From Schoenoplectus triqueter (lineage: Eukaryota; Streptophyta; Magnoliopsida; Poales; Cyperaceae): a stretch of DNA of 64,000 bases. Position 1 is the first letter of the stretch, and every line of letters starts with the position of its first letter. The notes below the pieces were generated by a model. It was not told where the DNA came from. It made no database searches and saw nothing but the letters and a program-made list of their open reading frames with translations. Where the stretch lies: contig CAXKVV010000081.1 in the NCBI GenBank assembly GCA_964058805.1, positions 248,001 through 312,000 on the forward strand, in the 5' to 3' direction. This document shows positions 47,701-59,989 of this stretch, in pieces. A program made the position numbers and the translations under genes.

Positions 47701-48774
47701 GTGAATGCATCTATCCCTGCTAAAATTCTAACAATGAACTTTCAAATAGGTTCTACTTGGAGGACAGGAACAAGCCAATCATCTTCTCCATGGCCCGTCT
47801 CGACCGTGTGAAGAACTTGACTGGCTTGGTTGAGTTTTACGGCAAGAACGCCAGGCTGAGAGAGCTTGTCAACTTGGTGATTGTGTGCGGTGATCATGGC
47901 AAGGAGTCGAAGGATAGGGAAGAGCAGGCTGAGCTCAAGAAGATGTACACCTACATTGAGGAGTACAAGCTCAATGGCCAGATCCGCTGGATCTCTGCTC
48001 AGATGAACAGAACTCGCAACGGTGAGCTCTATCGCTACATTTGTGACAGCAAGGGTGCCTTCGTCCAGGTATTTATTAATCCAACTTCAGAAATATCATT
48101 TGATTTTAGGAGCTTAACAACTTTAATAATCATTTTCCCCTTTACAGCCTGCTTTCTATGAGGCATTCGGTCTCACTGTGGTTGAGGCAATGACCTGTGG
48201 TCTGCCAACATTCGCCACCTGCAATGGTGGACCTGCTGAGATCATTGTTAACGGTGTATCCGGTTTCCACATTGACCCATACCAGGGCGATAAGGCAGCT
48301 GAGATCCTAGTCAACTTCTTTGAGAAGGTCAAGGCTGACCCATCTCACTGGGACAAGATTTCATCTGGTGGCCTGAAGAGAATCTATGAGAAGTGCGTAT
48401 ATATTTTTTCTTTGGTCGGACATGTTTGGTCTCGACTTGGTTCAGACTTCCTGATGAAATTTGAATGAGCTTATGATTTTTGTTTTCATTATGTAGGTAC
48501 ACGTGGAAGTTGTACTCTGAGAGGCTCATGACTTTGACTGGTGTGTATGGCTTTTGGAAGTATGTCTCTAACCTCGAGAGGCGTGAGACCCGCCGCTACC
48601 TCGAGATGTTCTATGCTCTTAAACTCCGCAAATTGGTAAATTGGATAAATCCATATTTGGGAGTTTACATTCTTTGTTCTTGAATAGAAACACAATTGAT
48701 TTTCTGTTTAATTTATGTTGATGCAGTATGACACCGTGCCATTGGCCACCGATGCTGAACCAAATGCTGTTTAA
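44770..48774 (+). CDS. SUS: Sucrose synthase, 808 residues, 14 coding exons
   Basis: Catalyses reversible sucrose + UDP = fructose + UDP-glucose in the cytosol and at the plasma membrane, feeding cellulose, callose and starch synthesis. Coding exons: 44,770-44,864; 45,118-45,241; 45,501-45,652; 45,757-45,946; 46,053-46,171; 46,279-46,495; 46,595-46,690; 46,790-46,963; 47,056-47,339; 47,430-47,654; 47,750-48,068; 48,148-48,392; 48,497-48,635; 48,727-48,774. All introns are GT/AG and every junction keeps frame. The product starts [15 protein letters not shown]; Ser10 fits the conserved N-terminal phosphorylation site. The regulatory N-terminus spans about 1-270, then the GT-B glycosyltransferase fold: GYPDTGGQ at 292-299, His433 (TIAHA), Arg575 and Lys580 (ARLDRVKN), and the E-x7-E pair Glu670/Glu678 (EAFGLTVVE). 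Length is normal (about 800-815). The C-terminus [15 protein letters not shown] looks divergent from the short acidic tails I recall. No break is seen. The gene looks functional and is probably of the SUS1-like group; the paralogue is uncertain. Confidence 0.98.
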
Positions 48775-48960
48775 GTTCGTGGATGGATGCTTGTACTTTG
48801 CTTCTGAAGATTGAGTTGAGAGAGGAGAGGCTTATTATTTTGTTCCCCGATTTAAAGTTTATCATTTTTTCTTCCTCATTTTTGAAGGTTGTTCTGTTTG
48901 TTGCAATGATGTTTACATTGAAATAGTCTCAACATATTGCAAATTTATAAAATTTCCATT
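48775..48960 (+). other. Sucrose synthase 3' untranslated region
   Basis: T-rich sequence after the TAA. No exact AATAAA is present. TTTGTTGCAATGATG near 48,897 could serve as the far-upstream and near-upstream poly(A) elements, which are loose in plants. The end is approximate. Confidence 0.5.
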
Positions 48961-50435
48961 CTGTCCATCTGACAACCTAATGCTTATTCCTTCTTCTGGA
49001 CTCGTTATAACAGCAGCTACCGCAATTTAACTCCTAACTTTGCGAATCTAAAATGATTTAACAAAATTTTTGAAGTCTAGTGTAACTTGATTATATACTA
49101 TAGATTTGTGATTCGAATGGTAATACAAGTATAATTCTAAATAACGAGTTGTTTATAGTGCAAATAATATATATTTACATAAAAAGTAAAATATTAGTTA
49201 ATTTTACGAAAAGTATGACATGATTTGGTGTTGTTTCATATAATTTGTCAAATTAAAAAATAAATCGGGGAGATGTTGAAAAGGAGTAATTACACCTTGT
49301 ACGGTCAAAATAAAACATAGAAATTTATTCTTACTCAACTTGCTTGGGAGCGGAGATGACATTCATTCATACAGCAAAATTCCTTAACCACTCGATTTCT
49401 TATTGCATGGTTGCAATTGTAGCCGTCCTTAATTTTCTTTTTCCTTTTCCTGATTAGATCATTTCGATATTTCCTATAGGATATATTTCTTTTGATAGCC
49501 AAGAATTTCATGCAGAAACTACGTTGACTATACATAGCAAATCTTATTTGGTATTCATGGAGATATTCCGCCAATCCACACTATGTTATTTCTTACCCTC
49601 AAAATTTTTCATTAGCAACTCGTAATCTTGGCAAAATAAATAAATAAATAAAAAGTTATGACATTACATCTGTTTGTAATCTGTTTGCAGCAAGATTAAA
49701 ATGTCTTAGTTATAACAATATTTATTATTTTATTCAAAATATATATTGAGTTTTAAATTTCATTAAAGATTTCTTCTTCTAGAATTATGGTACCAAACAT
49801 CATTACTAAAAATTAGAATATAATCAAGAACAAAGTCAAAATTTGAATATAAAAAGTCAGGTTGGCGGGATCCAAAATATTAAATGATCGAAACAAATTA
49901 TAGGGGGGCGATCAATAATTCCTATACAAATATAACTAATTTTCATAACTTTTATGCACATTTATGTAAATCATAGGAGGACAAACCCTTAATCCCCCAT
50001 CTCTGCCCCTGAATAAAGTGGAAGAATTCTTCCGGAAGATCGCTCTTCCACCTTATTTTGGAAGAAAATGAGAGGATCAAATGGAATCTTAGTTTGGAGT
50101 GTGATAAGTAGATTTTAGATGCACAAATAAGACTTAGAGGATGTTTGATATCTCAATTTTCTTTTAGAATAAGGTGGAAGAAGAGAAAAAAAAGTTGTCG
50201 ACACAAGTAAAATTAGATAGAAGTTTCTTTCAACTTAGATTGAAGAAGGATCTTCCACTAAAGTGCTTACTTTCTTTCACTTTATACTACAATGATGCCA
50301 ATCATTTTCTTCTTTTTTCCATTTAGTTTTTAATTATGATTATTTCTTCCTTCAATAATTAAAATAATATTAATTAATAACATAATAACAATAATAATAT
50401 CAATATAATAAAAATATAATAGCAATGTTATGAAT
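48961..50435. other. No gene recognised between sucrose synthase and the satellite
   Basis: AT-rich. CCCCCATCTCTGCCCCTG (about 49,995) with GGGGGGCGATC (about 49,902) looks like a degraded hAT MITE. From about 50,135, TTAGAGGATGTTTGATATC followed by AATAAGGTGGAAGAAG and then a TAATAATA-rich stretch to 50,415 may be a degraded relative of the 51,235 element. The - strand frame at 49,335-49,574 has no recognisable domain. Confidence 0.4.
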
Positions 50436-51234
50436 ATAAGTTATTATAAAAATATGTAACCTCATTCCAACTTATAAAATATTCAAAACACACAAATATA
50501 TTTATAATAATATCCTCTATTCTTGTAAATTATAATCATTATATTTTTAAACCTTTATTGACATGTATAGTTCTGAATGATTAATACAAATGTATTAAAA
50601 TTGTATGCACTTTATTAGAATTTTGCATCATATATGGTCTCATTTCAACACATAACATCATCAAAATATATAAATATTTTCAATGACGTCCCCTACCCAT
50701 TTATATTATAACCATTGCGGTTTTGAACTTTTATTCCACTCAAAGCATTGAAAGATCAACATAAATTCATTAAAATGATATTCAATTTATTTGACTTTTG
50801 TATCATTTGAAGTCTCATTTCAACACATAAAATCACAAAAATACATAAAATTATTTTGAATGACGTCTCTTATTCGTTTACATTATAATAATTATGTTCT
50901 TGAACATTTATGACACAAATAATTTTAAAAGATTAACATAAATGCTTTAAAATGGTATTCAGTTTATTTGAGTTTTATACCATTTGTAGCCTCATTTCAA
51001 CTCATAAGATAATCAAAATACTGAAAGTTATATTATATGATATCCTTTATTTATTTATATTATAATCATTATATTCTCAAACTTTTATGACACTTATAGA
51101 ATTGAAATATTAACACGAATACAGTAAAATATTATTCAGTTTATTTGATTTTAATCTCATTTGTAGCCTCATTTCAACACATAAAATCACCAAAATATAT
51201 ATAATTATTTTGAAAGATGTCTCCTATTCTTTTA
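50436..51234. repeat. Satellite array, segment 1 (about 4.5 monomers)
   Basis: AT-rich tandem monomers of about 174-178 bp. The landmark CTCATTTCAACACATAA recurs near 50,638, 50,812, 50,990 and 51,166. Each monomer also has a TTATATTATAA(C/T)CATT block, a TTTATGACACAAAT block and GATTAACA(T/C)AAATG. Monomers are diverged from one another. The array is cut at 51,234 by the PIF/Harbinger-like element. Confidence 0.9.
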
Positions 51235-53946
51235 GGGTTCGTTTGGCAAATCAAGGAATAGCTTTGGAAGAGTGGTAATTTTGGAAGAGTGGTAGAATAA
51301 TGTTTTTTTGGAAGAGTGGTAGAAGAGTGGTATTCTTGACTATTCGGAAGAGTGAAAATATCGTTTGGCAGTTGTTACTCAGAATAGTTAAAATATGAAT
51401 AATTATGATACTAATAATGATGATGATAATAATAACAATAGTAAAATAATAATCATAATAGTAAGATAATAATAATAAAGTAATAAAAAATAATCATAAT
51501 AAATAATAATATTATAATAGTAATATAAATAAAAATATAAATGATGCGTTGCATTCATATGCACTTATTTGCCCCGACATGTACTCATATTCATCCTAAA
51601 ATCATCATTTTAGTTGCATTTAGGCTTTTTTTCTGCCTTGTTCTTGTTTACTGCTCTACTTTGGTCTTATTTCAGATATATGGAGCATATGGAGCAGTTG
51701 GGACCATCACGAGCACATCAGGAGCTCCGTTTTGAGACGTTTACCTCTCTGCACCTTCCTTGCGGGCCGCAAGTCTCCCCTTGCTACCCGCAAGTCAAGA
51801 TATGGAAACTCCAGACTTTCCTCTCGCGTTTTGAGCTATTTATAGCGATTTTTTTGGAGGTTCGAGGGTTCAGCCGTCTAGACCTGACATAGGAGAAGAG
51901 GACCTGACCCTTGCTTGGTGTCTCCCTTCACGGATTTCGAGAGATATCGCGACGAGAAGACCACCTGCAAGGGCAGATTGCTGATTTTGGGTTTTTCTGG
52001 TTCTTTTGACTATGAACCAATTCTTTTACCCTCTTTTCTTGTTGTTTGCTACTATGTGTGAGTAGTAAACTGTATCTTAGGGTTAGGGAACAGATTGCTT
52101 ATCATGGATGTTGATTATAATTGATATTTGGTCATGATTTTTATATTGGATTGATTTTATTCTCATCTTTTCCTATTGAAACTTGTTTATTCCTTGGTAA
52201 GCCCGTGGATAAGGCCAAATCCAGTGTGGCATGAGTTATCAAATGATTTGCAACTGATTAGGAACTGTCTTGGTTGTTTCGGAATCCAAAAATACCCGAG
52301 AGGGACATTTCGTGTTTAATCGAGAGGTTAAACAAACCAATAGAACGAATCCAATTAAAATTAGGTATAAGAGATTATCCTAAGGGTTTACAATTGTTAG
52401 CAAGTGTGTAATTACCAACAAACGAGAGTTGAGGTTATTAGAATAACGAACTGATAGTTAAGAACCAATTACGACTGAAAACCATTCTCTGCGACTGTTG
52501 CTTGCGGGTCGCAAGTGAGAGCTTGCGGGCCGCAAGAAACCATTCCAGTGACAGCAATTTCCCGAAACCCTGAGATCTTATTATTGATTGATTTAAACAC
52601 CTGTTCACTTTGTTATCTTTATTTGCTTACTACCTGTTAGTGTTAATTGCGTAGTTTAATTAAAACTTTACAACCCCCCTTTTTTATGCAAAAATACCAA
52701 AAAGACCTACCTTTAGGATCTGAATTGAACTGAGTCTGGTTTAGAGTTTATTTCCGTCCCTGTGGATTCGATACCTGAACTTACTCAACGAAGTCGTACG
52801 CTTGCGATTAGTAGAGCATTTTCTAGGTTTAAAAGCCTATACGTATTCGTACCATCAATAAATATTATCATAATATAGTAATATAATAATATAAAATTAT
52901 GATTACAATCATAATTATATAACCAAAATCATAATCATAATAATATAATAATAAAAATATAATTATAATCATAAAAATAATTATAATTATAATAATATAT
53001 TAATAAATTAATCATAACTATAATTAACATATAATAATATAATACAACATAATAAAATAATAATAAAGTAATAAAAAATAATCATAATAAATAATAATAT
53101 TATAATAGTAATATAATAAAAATATAAAAATAATCATAATATAGTAATATAATAATAATAAATTCTAATTACAATCATAATTATAATAATATAATAATAA
53201 TAAGTAATCATAATTTTAATAATATAATAATCATGATCATAATCATGATAATAATAATTATAGTCATAATCATAATCATAATCATAATAATATAATAATA
53301 AAAATATAATCATAATCATAAAAATAATTATAAATAATTATAATTATAATAATATAATAATAAATTAATCATCACTATAATCAATATATAATAATATAAT
53401 ACAACATAATAAAATAATAATAAGTATTAATAATCATAATCATAATCATCTTAATATAATAATAAATAATCTTGATCATAATAATATAATAATAAAATAA
53501 TTATATTTATATTCATAATATAATAATATAATATTAAAATTATATTTATAATAATAATAAATAATATAATAATGCTAATGGTAACGATAATAAAATAACA
53601 ATAATGATAATAATAATTTAATAATAATAATATAATGATAATAATAATAATAAATAATAATCATAATATTAATATAATAATAAATTATAATCATAAATAT
53701 AATATAATAATATAATAATACTAAATCTTAATCATAATCATACTATAATAATATAATATAATATAATCAAACAATAATCGCTATTCCGACGAGAGCTAAT
53801 CCGGTATTCCACCTATAAGTTGGTATACCGGATTAGCACTATTCTGCACTCTTCTACTTAGTCTAAAATTCGTTTGGCAAATTAATTCGTCGGAATAGCT
53901 ATTCTATTCCAACTTTTTGCTATTCCATTGAGTGCCAAACACTCCC
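51235..53946. mobile_element. PIF/Harbinger-like element, 2.7 kb including a nested solo LTR
   Basis: Terminal inverted repeats GGGTTCGTTTGGCA (left) and TGCCAAACACTCCC (right), flanked by TTA at 51,232-51,234 and 53,947-53,949. A 3 bp TTA/TAA duplication with GGG...GTTTGG ends is the PIF/Harbinger (Tourist) signature. Inside the ends are GGAAGAGTGGTA repeats (left) and CGTCGGAATAGC sequence (right). The rest is ATA/ATC-type low-complexity DNA, split by the solo LTR at 51,542-52,857. Without that insertion the element would be about 1.4 kb, the same size as the relative at 38,523-39,929. No transposase frame. Confidence 0.85.
51542..52857. mobile_element. Solo LTR of a retrotransposon, 1,316 bp
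   Basis: Starts TGATGCGTTGCATTC, ends CGTATTCGTACCATCA (TGATG/CATCA terminal inverted repeat) and is flanked by exact 5 bp duplications ATAAA at 51,537-51,541 and 52,858-52,862. No gag-pol sequence and only one LTR, so it arose by LTR-LTR recombination. The segment GTCCCTGTGGATTCGATACC near 52,756 resembles the 3' part of LTRs of the Tat/Athila branch of Ty3/gypsy, from memory, so the superfamily is likely but not proven. It contains three short palindromic CTTGCGG-x-CCGCAAG-type motifs. Confidence 0.9.
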
Positions 53947-53949
53947 TTA

Positions 53950-54136
53950 TATTATAAACATTGTGTTCTTTAACTTTTATGATACAAAAAGTGTTGAATG
54001 ATTAATAGAAATGCATTAAAATTGTGTGCGGTTTATTCGAGTTTTGCGTCATATATAGCCTCATTTCAACACGTAAAATCACTAAAATATATAAAATTAA
54101 TTTAAATGATATCCCCTACCCATTTATATTATAACC
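53950..54136. repeat. Satellite array, segment 2
   Basis: About one monomer, in phase with segment 1 if the PIF element is removed, up to the next insertion. Carries CCTCATTTCAACACGTAAAATC near 54,059. Confidence 0.88.
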
Positions 54137-55059
54137 ATCATTGTGAAACCCCGCAAAAATTTAAATAATAAAATATAGAAATATCTAATTTAACAAAAGA
54201 TGAGAAACCACATAGAATAAAATTTTAAAATTAAGAAAATAAATTTAAAATGTTAAGAACAGAACCCCAAAGATCAAATTAAAATGCTATTAAAATATAA
54301 TAATTTAAAACTTAATTGATAAAATTAAACAAAAATATCTTGGTCAAATGAAATTGGATATACGAATCAAATAAGAATTTAGATTCTTAAAATTGATTTG
54401 AATTTTGAAATAAAGAGAAATAAAAATTAATTTAGGAGAGATCAATTAATGGAATTAATGGAAGGCCAGATATAAATCTAAAATGTTAATATTTGAGATT
54501 AAAACTTATATAATAATAACGATTTAAGTAGCAATCACAAATCTTAATTATAATTAAGAAATAACGTAACGCAATAATTAACAAACCTTGAATATAATAA
54601 TCGAATGTAATTATTTTATGATTTATAAATAAATAAAGATAAATCTTATTTACGAGTTTATCTCATGATCAAATGAATAATCAAATAAAAGGGCATAAAC
54701 AATACAATGCGAACATTCTAATGGCTGAGAACAACCGATGTAAAATAAATAATCACTTAAATAATTTAAATCGAAGATTTGTATTAGTAAATAAATATAA
54801 TCGGAATATTACGAAACGACTTCTGGATTTAACCCTATTTTGATTGAACAAAGGAATTAATAGTTATTAATTAATTTAAGGAACATCAAGTTAATAAAAT
54901 GTAAATTACAGGATTTATTAAAGAACCTAAAATTTCAAATTATCTTAATGGTATAATAATCAAATTTAAATAAGGATGATTAGAGTGATTAATTAAAATT
55001 CTAAAAGGATAAAACAGACACATAAATGGATACACGGTATTGATCATAGCAAATCAGAA

Positions 55060-56480
55060 TCTAACCCATTCTTCTCCATCTTTTCATTTTCTTCCCTTCC
55101 CGATGACCCCTCACATCACAGTCTCTCTCTCTCTTCTTTTCCCCTGCCCGACTACTTTCCCTTCTTCTTTTCTTTTCCCCCGATTTCTCTTCCTCTCTTT
55201 GCTTCCGTGAAAAATTCCCCTGAGAGGACCTCCCCCTCTCTCACTGCCTCTCACCGATAGCTCTCTCCGATCTCTTCTGCTACCTGGTGCCATTCGCAGC
55301 TAGATCCAATGCTCGGCTCTCTCCCCCAGGTGGAGGACGACACCGCTGTCGCGTCCTAAAACCGAGGTCAGTCCCTCTTGGCCCCTTCCGTTGGCGCCGA
55401 CGCCACCGGCCTCGCAACCGACCCATCCTTAACTCATCCTTACTCTGTCCCATGCCTCTCCACTCAGACCCATCCCGCTACGGCAGGCCCGATCCACACC
55501 GCCAAGGAGATCCCCTTCACTCACCTTGGTAGTTCCGCCTTACCCACTCAATCTGCCCTCACCTCCTTTTGGATGTGCTCCCACTCACAAGGACCCCCAC
55601 CTCAAATTGATATCGAAGAGGCTTACGGGACAACCCTCACAAGGTGCCTTAACCCGACACCGACGAGCTCGTTCATTCTCACGCAACCGCCTTAGGGCCT
55701 CCTTCCCCGATGGTGACGTGGCACGAACTGAAACGCCAGACCAGGCCCTGTTGAGCTCGTTGGTGAATCGCAACAACCTTGGTAACCTCTTTCCTTGTTG
55801 CCTTGCTCTTAGATCGGGTAATATCTCTCTCCTTTGGCCGGGTGAGCCTTGTACTGGCTGACCCTCGCACCTCTGATGTTGTTGTTTGTGGCTGATATAC
55901 TGGTATATTCATACCCTTATGCCCTTGGCCTTTTCACTGGTATTCAATTTTTGTGCTATGGTACCATCTATACTGGTACAACTTTGATGCTTGAGTTATG
56001 TTGATTGGTTGGTTGTTGCCTTAGCTGAAATTCTGAGTTGTTGCCACGAGTGGTTTCTGAAATTTGCTATCCCTTGTTCTGTGTGCTAATATTCTCCTTT
56101 GGTTTGGCTTTTGTGCTAATTGAACTATGGCTGATTTATTCCTGGACCTCTGATTCTATTATTACCAGTACATTATGCTAAACTTGTTGACTGGTTCCTT
56201 TTTGCTGATGCTATACTGGGTTATTTTGCTAGTACTAAGTAAGTCTTAAACTTTTGTCGTTTGTGCTGGACTTTGGATGGTTGGTTGTTCTGGATTTATT
56301 TTAGTGATCTGAGCTGTGCCTCACTGTTCTCTGCCATGTTGCCTTTCCCTTGTGTGTGTTGCTTGATATGTTATGCTTTGAGTGTTGATGTATCAATTGG
56401 CAGAATTATGTCATTCTTATGATTATGTCTTGGTAGTTGTAGTCAAGGCTGATTGGGATGATAGAAATAAATTAAGGGAC
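55060..56480 (+). other. GC-rich core of the large LTR
   Basis: A sharp composition change inside the element: CT-rich tracts (55,120-55,280), then C/G-rich sequence with overlapping open frames of 80-111 codons in all + frames (55,287-55,861), then T/G-rich sequence with repeated TTGGTTGGTTGTTGCC-like stretches (about 56,000). None of the open frames has recognisable domains, and the overlaps in three frames point to composition, not coding. It may be the transcribed leader region of the retrotransposon or captured sequence. Confidence 0.45.
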
Positions 56481-57009
56481 CAAATTTGAAATTTTGTGGT
56501 AATGACTTTTTAAGGGTTATATGTGCAAAATTTAAATCGAGGTCGACAATCAACATTATAGAGTAAGTCAGGAAAAATAAATCGATCAAGGTTAAATGGG
56601 CCGAAAGGTTTGCGGGATAAAAGTATGAATTGATTAATTGGCAAGTGCCGTAAATTAAAACGTGCGCAACTAATAATTGATTAATACTTAAAGCTGAATA
56701 AGGGAGATGATTAAATGATCTGCCTCAATAATGAAAATCCGAACAGATACAGTGATTTCAGAGGCAGCCTATGATCCCAAACACATTAAAACACCAACGC
56801 ATTTAATTAAATAAAAATATTAATTAAATTTAAGTTTAATTGAATTTCTTTTCTTTTAATTTGATTTTTATTTTTAATTCTAGTTTTATATAATATATTT
56901 TCTACTTAATGAAAATAATAATAAAATATAAGATGAGGTATAATTAAAGAATATAATATAAATAACTAGGAGTTATAGAATAATAAATAAAGTATAATAA
57001 TAATTTATG

Positions 57010-57225
57010 ATATAAAAATATATATTAATCAATTCCTCTATTTTAATAATTGAATAACATTAATTAATATATATAAATATCTATTAATCAATTTCTCTAT
57101 TTAATAATAGAATAGTATTAATAAATATATAAATATATATTAATCAATTTCTCTATTTTTAATAAGAACAATATTAATTATGTAATATTATATATTAATT
57201 AATTTCTCTATTTCTAAATAATTAA
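57010..57225. repeat. Degenerate tandem repeat, unit about 55-65 bp
   Basis: TATTAATCAATTYCTCTATTT recurs near 57,025, 57,089, 57,149 and (as TTAATTAATTTCTCTATTT) 57,194, with AT-rich spacers. A related unit appears again near 57,545. It lies inside the large LTR. Confidence 0.75.
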
Positions 57226-57994
57226 TTATCCTAACTATAATTAAATTAATTAAGTAATAACATTAATCTAAATAAATTAAGTTAGTTACATTAATCGAAA
57301 TAAATATAATCTCAAAACACCAACACGCTTAATAAAATAATAATATTTAATTTGATTAAATTAAGTTAATCGAGTTTCGTTAATTTCTGTCACATCTATT
57401 TGATTTTCATATAACAAACTTATAAATTATAAAAATAATATTAATATGTAAAATAAAATATAATTGAAGAATATAATTTAAATAATTAATATTTACAAAA
57501 TAATAATTAGAATATGATAAAAAGTTATATTATCAAATATATATATTAATCAATTTCTCTAATATTAATAATACAAATAGAAACAATGATGATAATAATA
57601 AATACTATAAACATAATGTTTAAACACAAACTTTAAATAATAACGCTCTCGTCTCCGCGTCCGGTATACCATGACCTAACCAGACCAATCGTGAATAGGA
57701 TACTCGCCAAGTTAATCTATTTTGACTTCATAGGTTCTCGAGTCTTATCTTGACGAGCCGACCAACGACTACACTCGAGATGAGACGGCCGATGGGATCG
57801 TGATGCGTCACCGGAGACCGAGCAATCAGACGCTATCAGCCTTGCCAAAATATTCAGGTGCGGATTGCACTGAGATTTATGATTTCGTAGGATATGACTT
57901 AAATTATATTTTTCCTTTCTTTTGATATTGAAACTTGTTCATATCATCCGCATTTCATTTTATATACATTTCATTTTGATCATTAATTAGATTA

Positions 57995-58260
57995 GTATTT
58001 AAGTTAATTAGTTGTAGGATAGATTATCCTAGATAGAGGAAGTAGTATTTAATAATTTAAAATAATTTGTTACATGATAGATTATCTAGGATATATTATC
58101 TTAGATAGGGTAATTAGTATTTAATAATTTAATATAATTAGTTATAGGATAGATTATCCTAGATAGAGGAAGTAGTATTTAATAATTTAATATAATTAGT
58201 TACATGATAGATTATCTAGGATAGATTATCTTAGATAGATTAATTAGTATTTAATAATTT
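57995..58260. repeat. Tandem repeat, about 120 bp composite unit, two copies
   Basis: Units contain GGATAGATTATCCTAGATAG, GTAGTATTTAATAATTTA and a second half GATAGATTATCTAGGATA. The composite starts near 58,010 and again near 58,150, so each unit is itself a diverged dimer of about 60 bp. It lies inside the large LTR. Confidence 0.85.
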
Positions 58261-59566
58261 ATGTTGGTATTAATTAAGTACCTTGAAATTTTTATTGTAC
58301 AAATAATGTGATTTGTAGATTATAATTAATCAGATTGTTATATTGATCAAATTAAGCAAGTCATAACTAAATTGAATTAAGATTTGAATTTGCATAATAT
58401 CCGTTTTCTATAATTTGTATGATGTTATGAAACTCAAGGAAAATTTTAAGTTAAAAATGAATATCCAAATTTGGGTTTGGGAAGAGTGTCAGTACCGACT
58501 CGATTTCATAGTAAAATACACTTTAAATTTATTATTGAGGAGCTATTCCGTGGTTACAGTGATTATTTTATCACTTTATATTTAGCAGTGACTATTTTGT
58601 CACTTTACATTCGTTCGTAATTGATTCACTTCATTTTATATTATTTTCGGATAGTCTCCTTCAATTTGAATTATATATTGATAAAAATCGAGTCGTTGTT
58701 CGTTTCATTATAGTAAGGGACTGAGCGGGATAAATTAGGGATGGTTTTGATAGTGAATGACGCTCTCTTCTATAGAGCGGGCTCTCTTCTATAGAGCACT
58801 GGTTGAGGTTGGTTCTTTCTGAAAAGAATTTATCCCGCAAGGTCACTCGTGTGATATGGGAGTTTGAATCCGTACCTATTTTATTATAATATCTCAGAAC
58901 GATTCATTTTTGGGTTCATCCTTGATTTAAAATACTCATGACATTCAAGTAGTGCATTTTTATAAACTCTTTTGGGTTCTTTCTATACTATACTCAGAAC
59001 AAAATTAATTCAATTTAATTATTTAAACTCAAAGTTTATGTATTATTATGTTTCTATAATATTTATTATAAAAATAAGTTTTTAATGGTTTTAAGTCTAA
59101 GTCTAGAGATTTATAACATCTCGGTGCTGGACCTAAAACCGCACTGAGTGATTTATCACTCACGTTTCCACGGTGGTTGTGGGGTCCAGGTTTTACAGGA
59201 GCGGGATCAAGTTTTTGATGAGAGTGCTAGGTGCAGTCCTGCGTGGTGACAGAGATGCTTCGCCGCTTCCGCTTGTGAGCAGGGTAGTGGATTAGGATTT
59301 ATCGGGTTTCGAGTTTTATTTCTTCTTTTGGGTTTTTCTTTGAGAGATTTTGCTGCCCATTCCGATGGAGCTAGCCCCGCCGATGTCGGCGTTGTATTCT
59401 ATTCTTGTTACTCTGGACTGTTATTGTTTTGTATTATTATTATTGTTTTGTTTATTCTGAGATTTATCTTATTTTATTCATTTAGCCTTTCGTACGCACG
59501 TCTCGTCGTGCGTACGTGGCGGGATTAAGCACCCCTAATCCGTTTCTTTTATTCTGGGGTGTGACA

Positions 59567-59988
59567 ATCATAGTCTCAAACTTCTATAACACTAATAACA
59601 TTGAAAGATTAACACAATTATATTAAAATAACATTTGATTTATTCGACTTTTGTATCATTTATAACCTCAATTCAAAACATAAAATCACCAAAATACACA
59701 AACTTATTTTGAATAAGGTCCCTCATTCGTTTACATTATAATAATTATGTTCTTGAATATTTATGACACAAATAGTTTTGAAAGATTAACATAAATGTCT
59801 TAAAAGGGTATTCAGTTTATTCGAATTTTCTACTATTTGTAGCCTCATTTCAGCTCATAAAATAACCAAAATAACCAAAATTATATTGTATGATGTCCCA
59901 TATTTATTTATATTATAATTATTTTATTCTCAAACCTTTATGACAAGAATTATATTGAAAATTAACACAAATATATTAAAATATTATA
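59567..59988. repeat. Satellite array, segment 3
   Basis: About 2.4 monomers. Landmarks CCTCAATTCAAAACATAAAATC (about 59,667) and CCTCATTTCAGCTCATAAAAT (about 59,842), spacing about 175 bp. It ends abruptly at the inverted repeat and MULE patch. Confidence 0.88.
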
Positions 59989-59989
59989 C

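Larger units (their letters stand above)
54142..59566 (+). mobile_element. Very large solo LTR (5.4 kb), probably Ty3/gypsy; orientation tentative
   Basis: Starts TGTGAAACCCCGC and ends GGGGTGTGACA, nearly complementary ends with TG...CA termini. Exact 5 bp duplications ATCAT lie at 54,137-54,141 and 59,567-59,571. I find no gag-pol domains, no primer binding site and no internal repeat of either end, so a single LTR is the simplest reading. Ends of the TGTRACRCCCC/GGGGYGTYACA type and multi-kilobase LTRs are known from the Tekay/Del chromoviruses. Internal zones: AT-rich 54.1-55.0 kb, GC-rich gene-like core 55.06-56.45 kb, AT-rich 56.8-59.0 kb with tandem repeats, and a moderate 3' part with CGTACGCACGTCTCGTCGTG near 59,491. 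A large LTR-less derivative remains possible. Confidence 0.75.

Noticed and set aside
47047..48695. - strand open frames of 66-92 codons within the sucrose synthase coding region
   Set aside because: Antisense shadows of conserved exons.
55287..55861. Overlapping GC-rich open frames that look like a gene
   Set aside because: Three overlapping frames, no domain, and the region lies inside a TG...CA element with target duplications; treated as LTR sequence.
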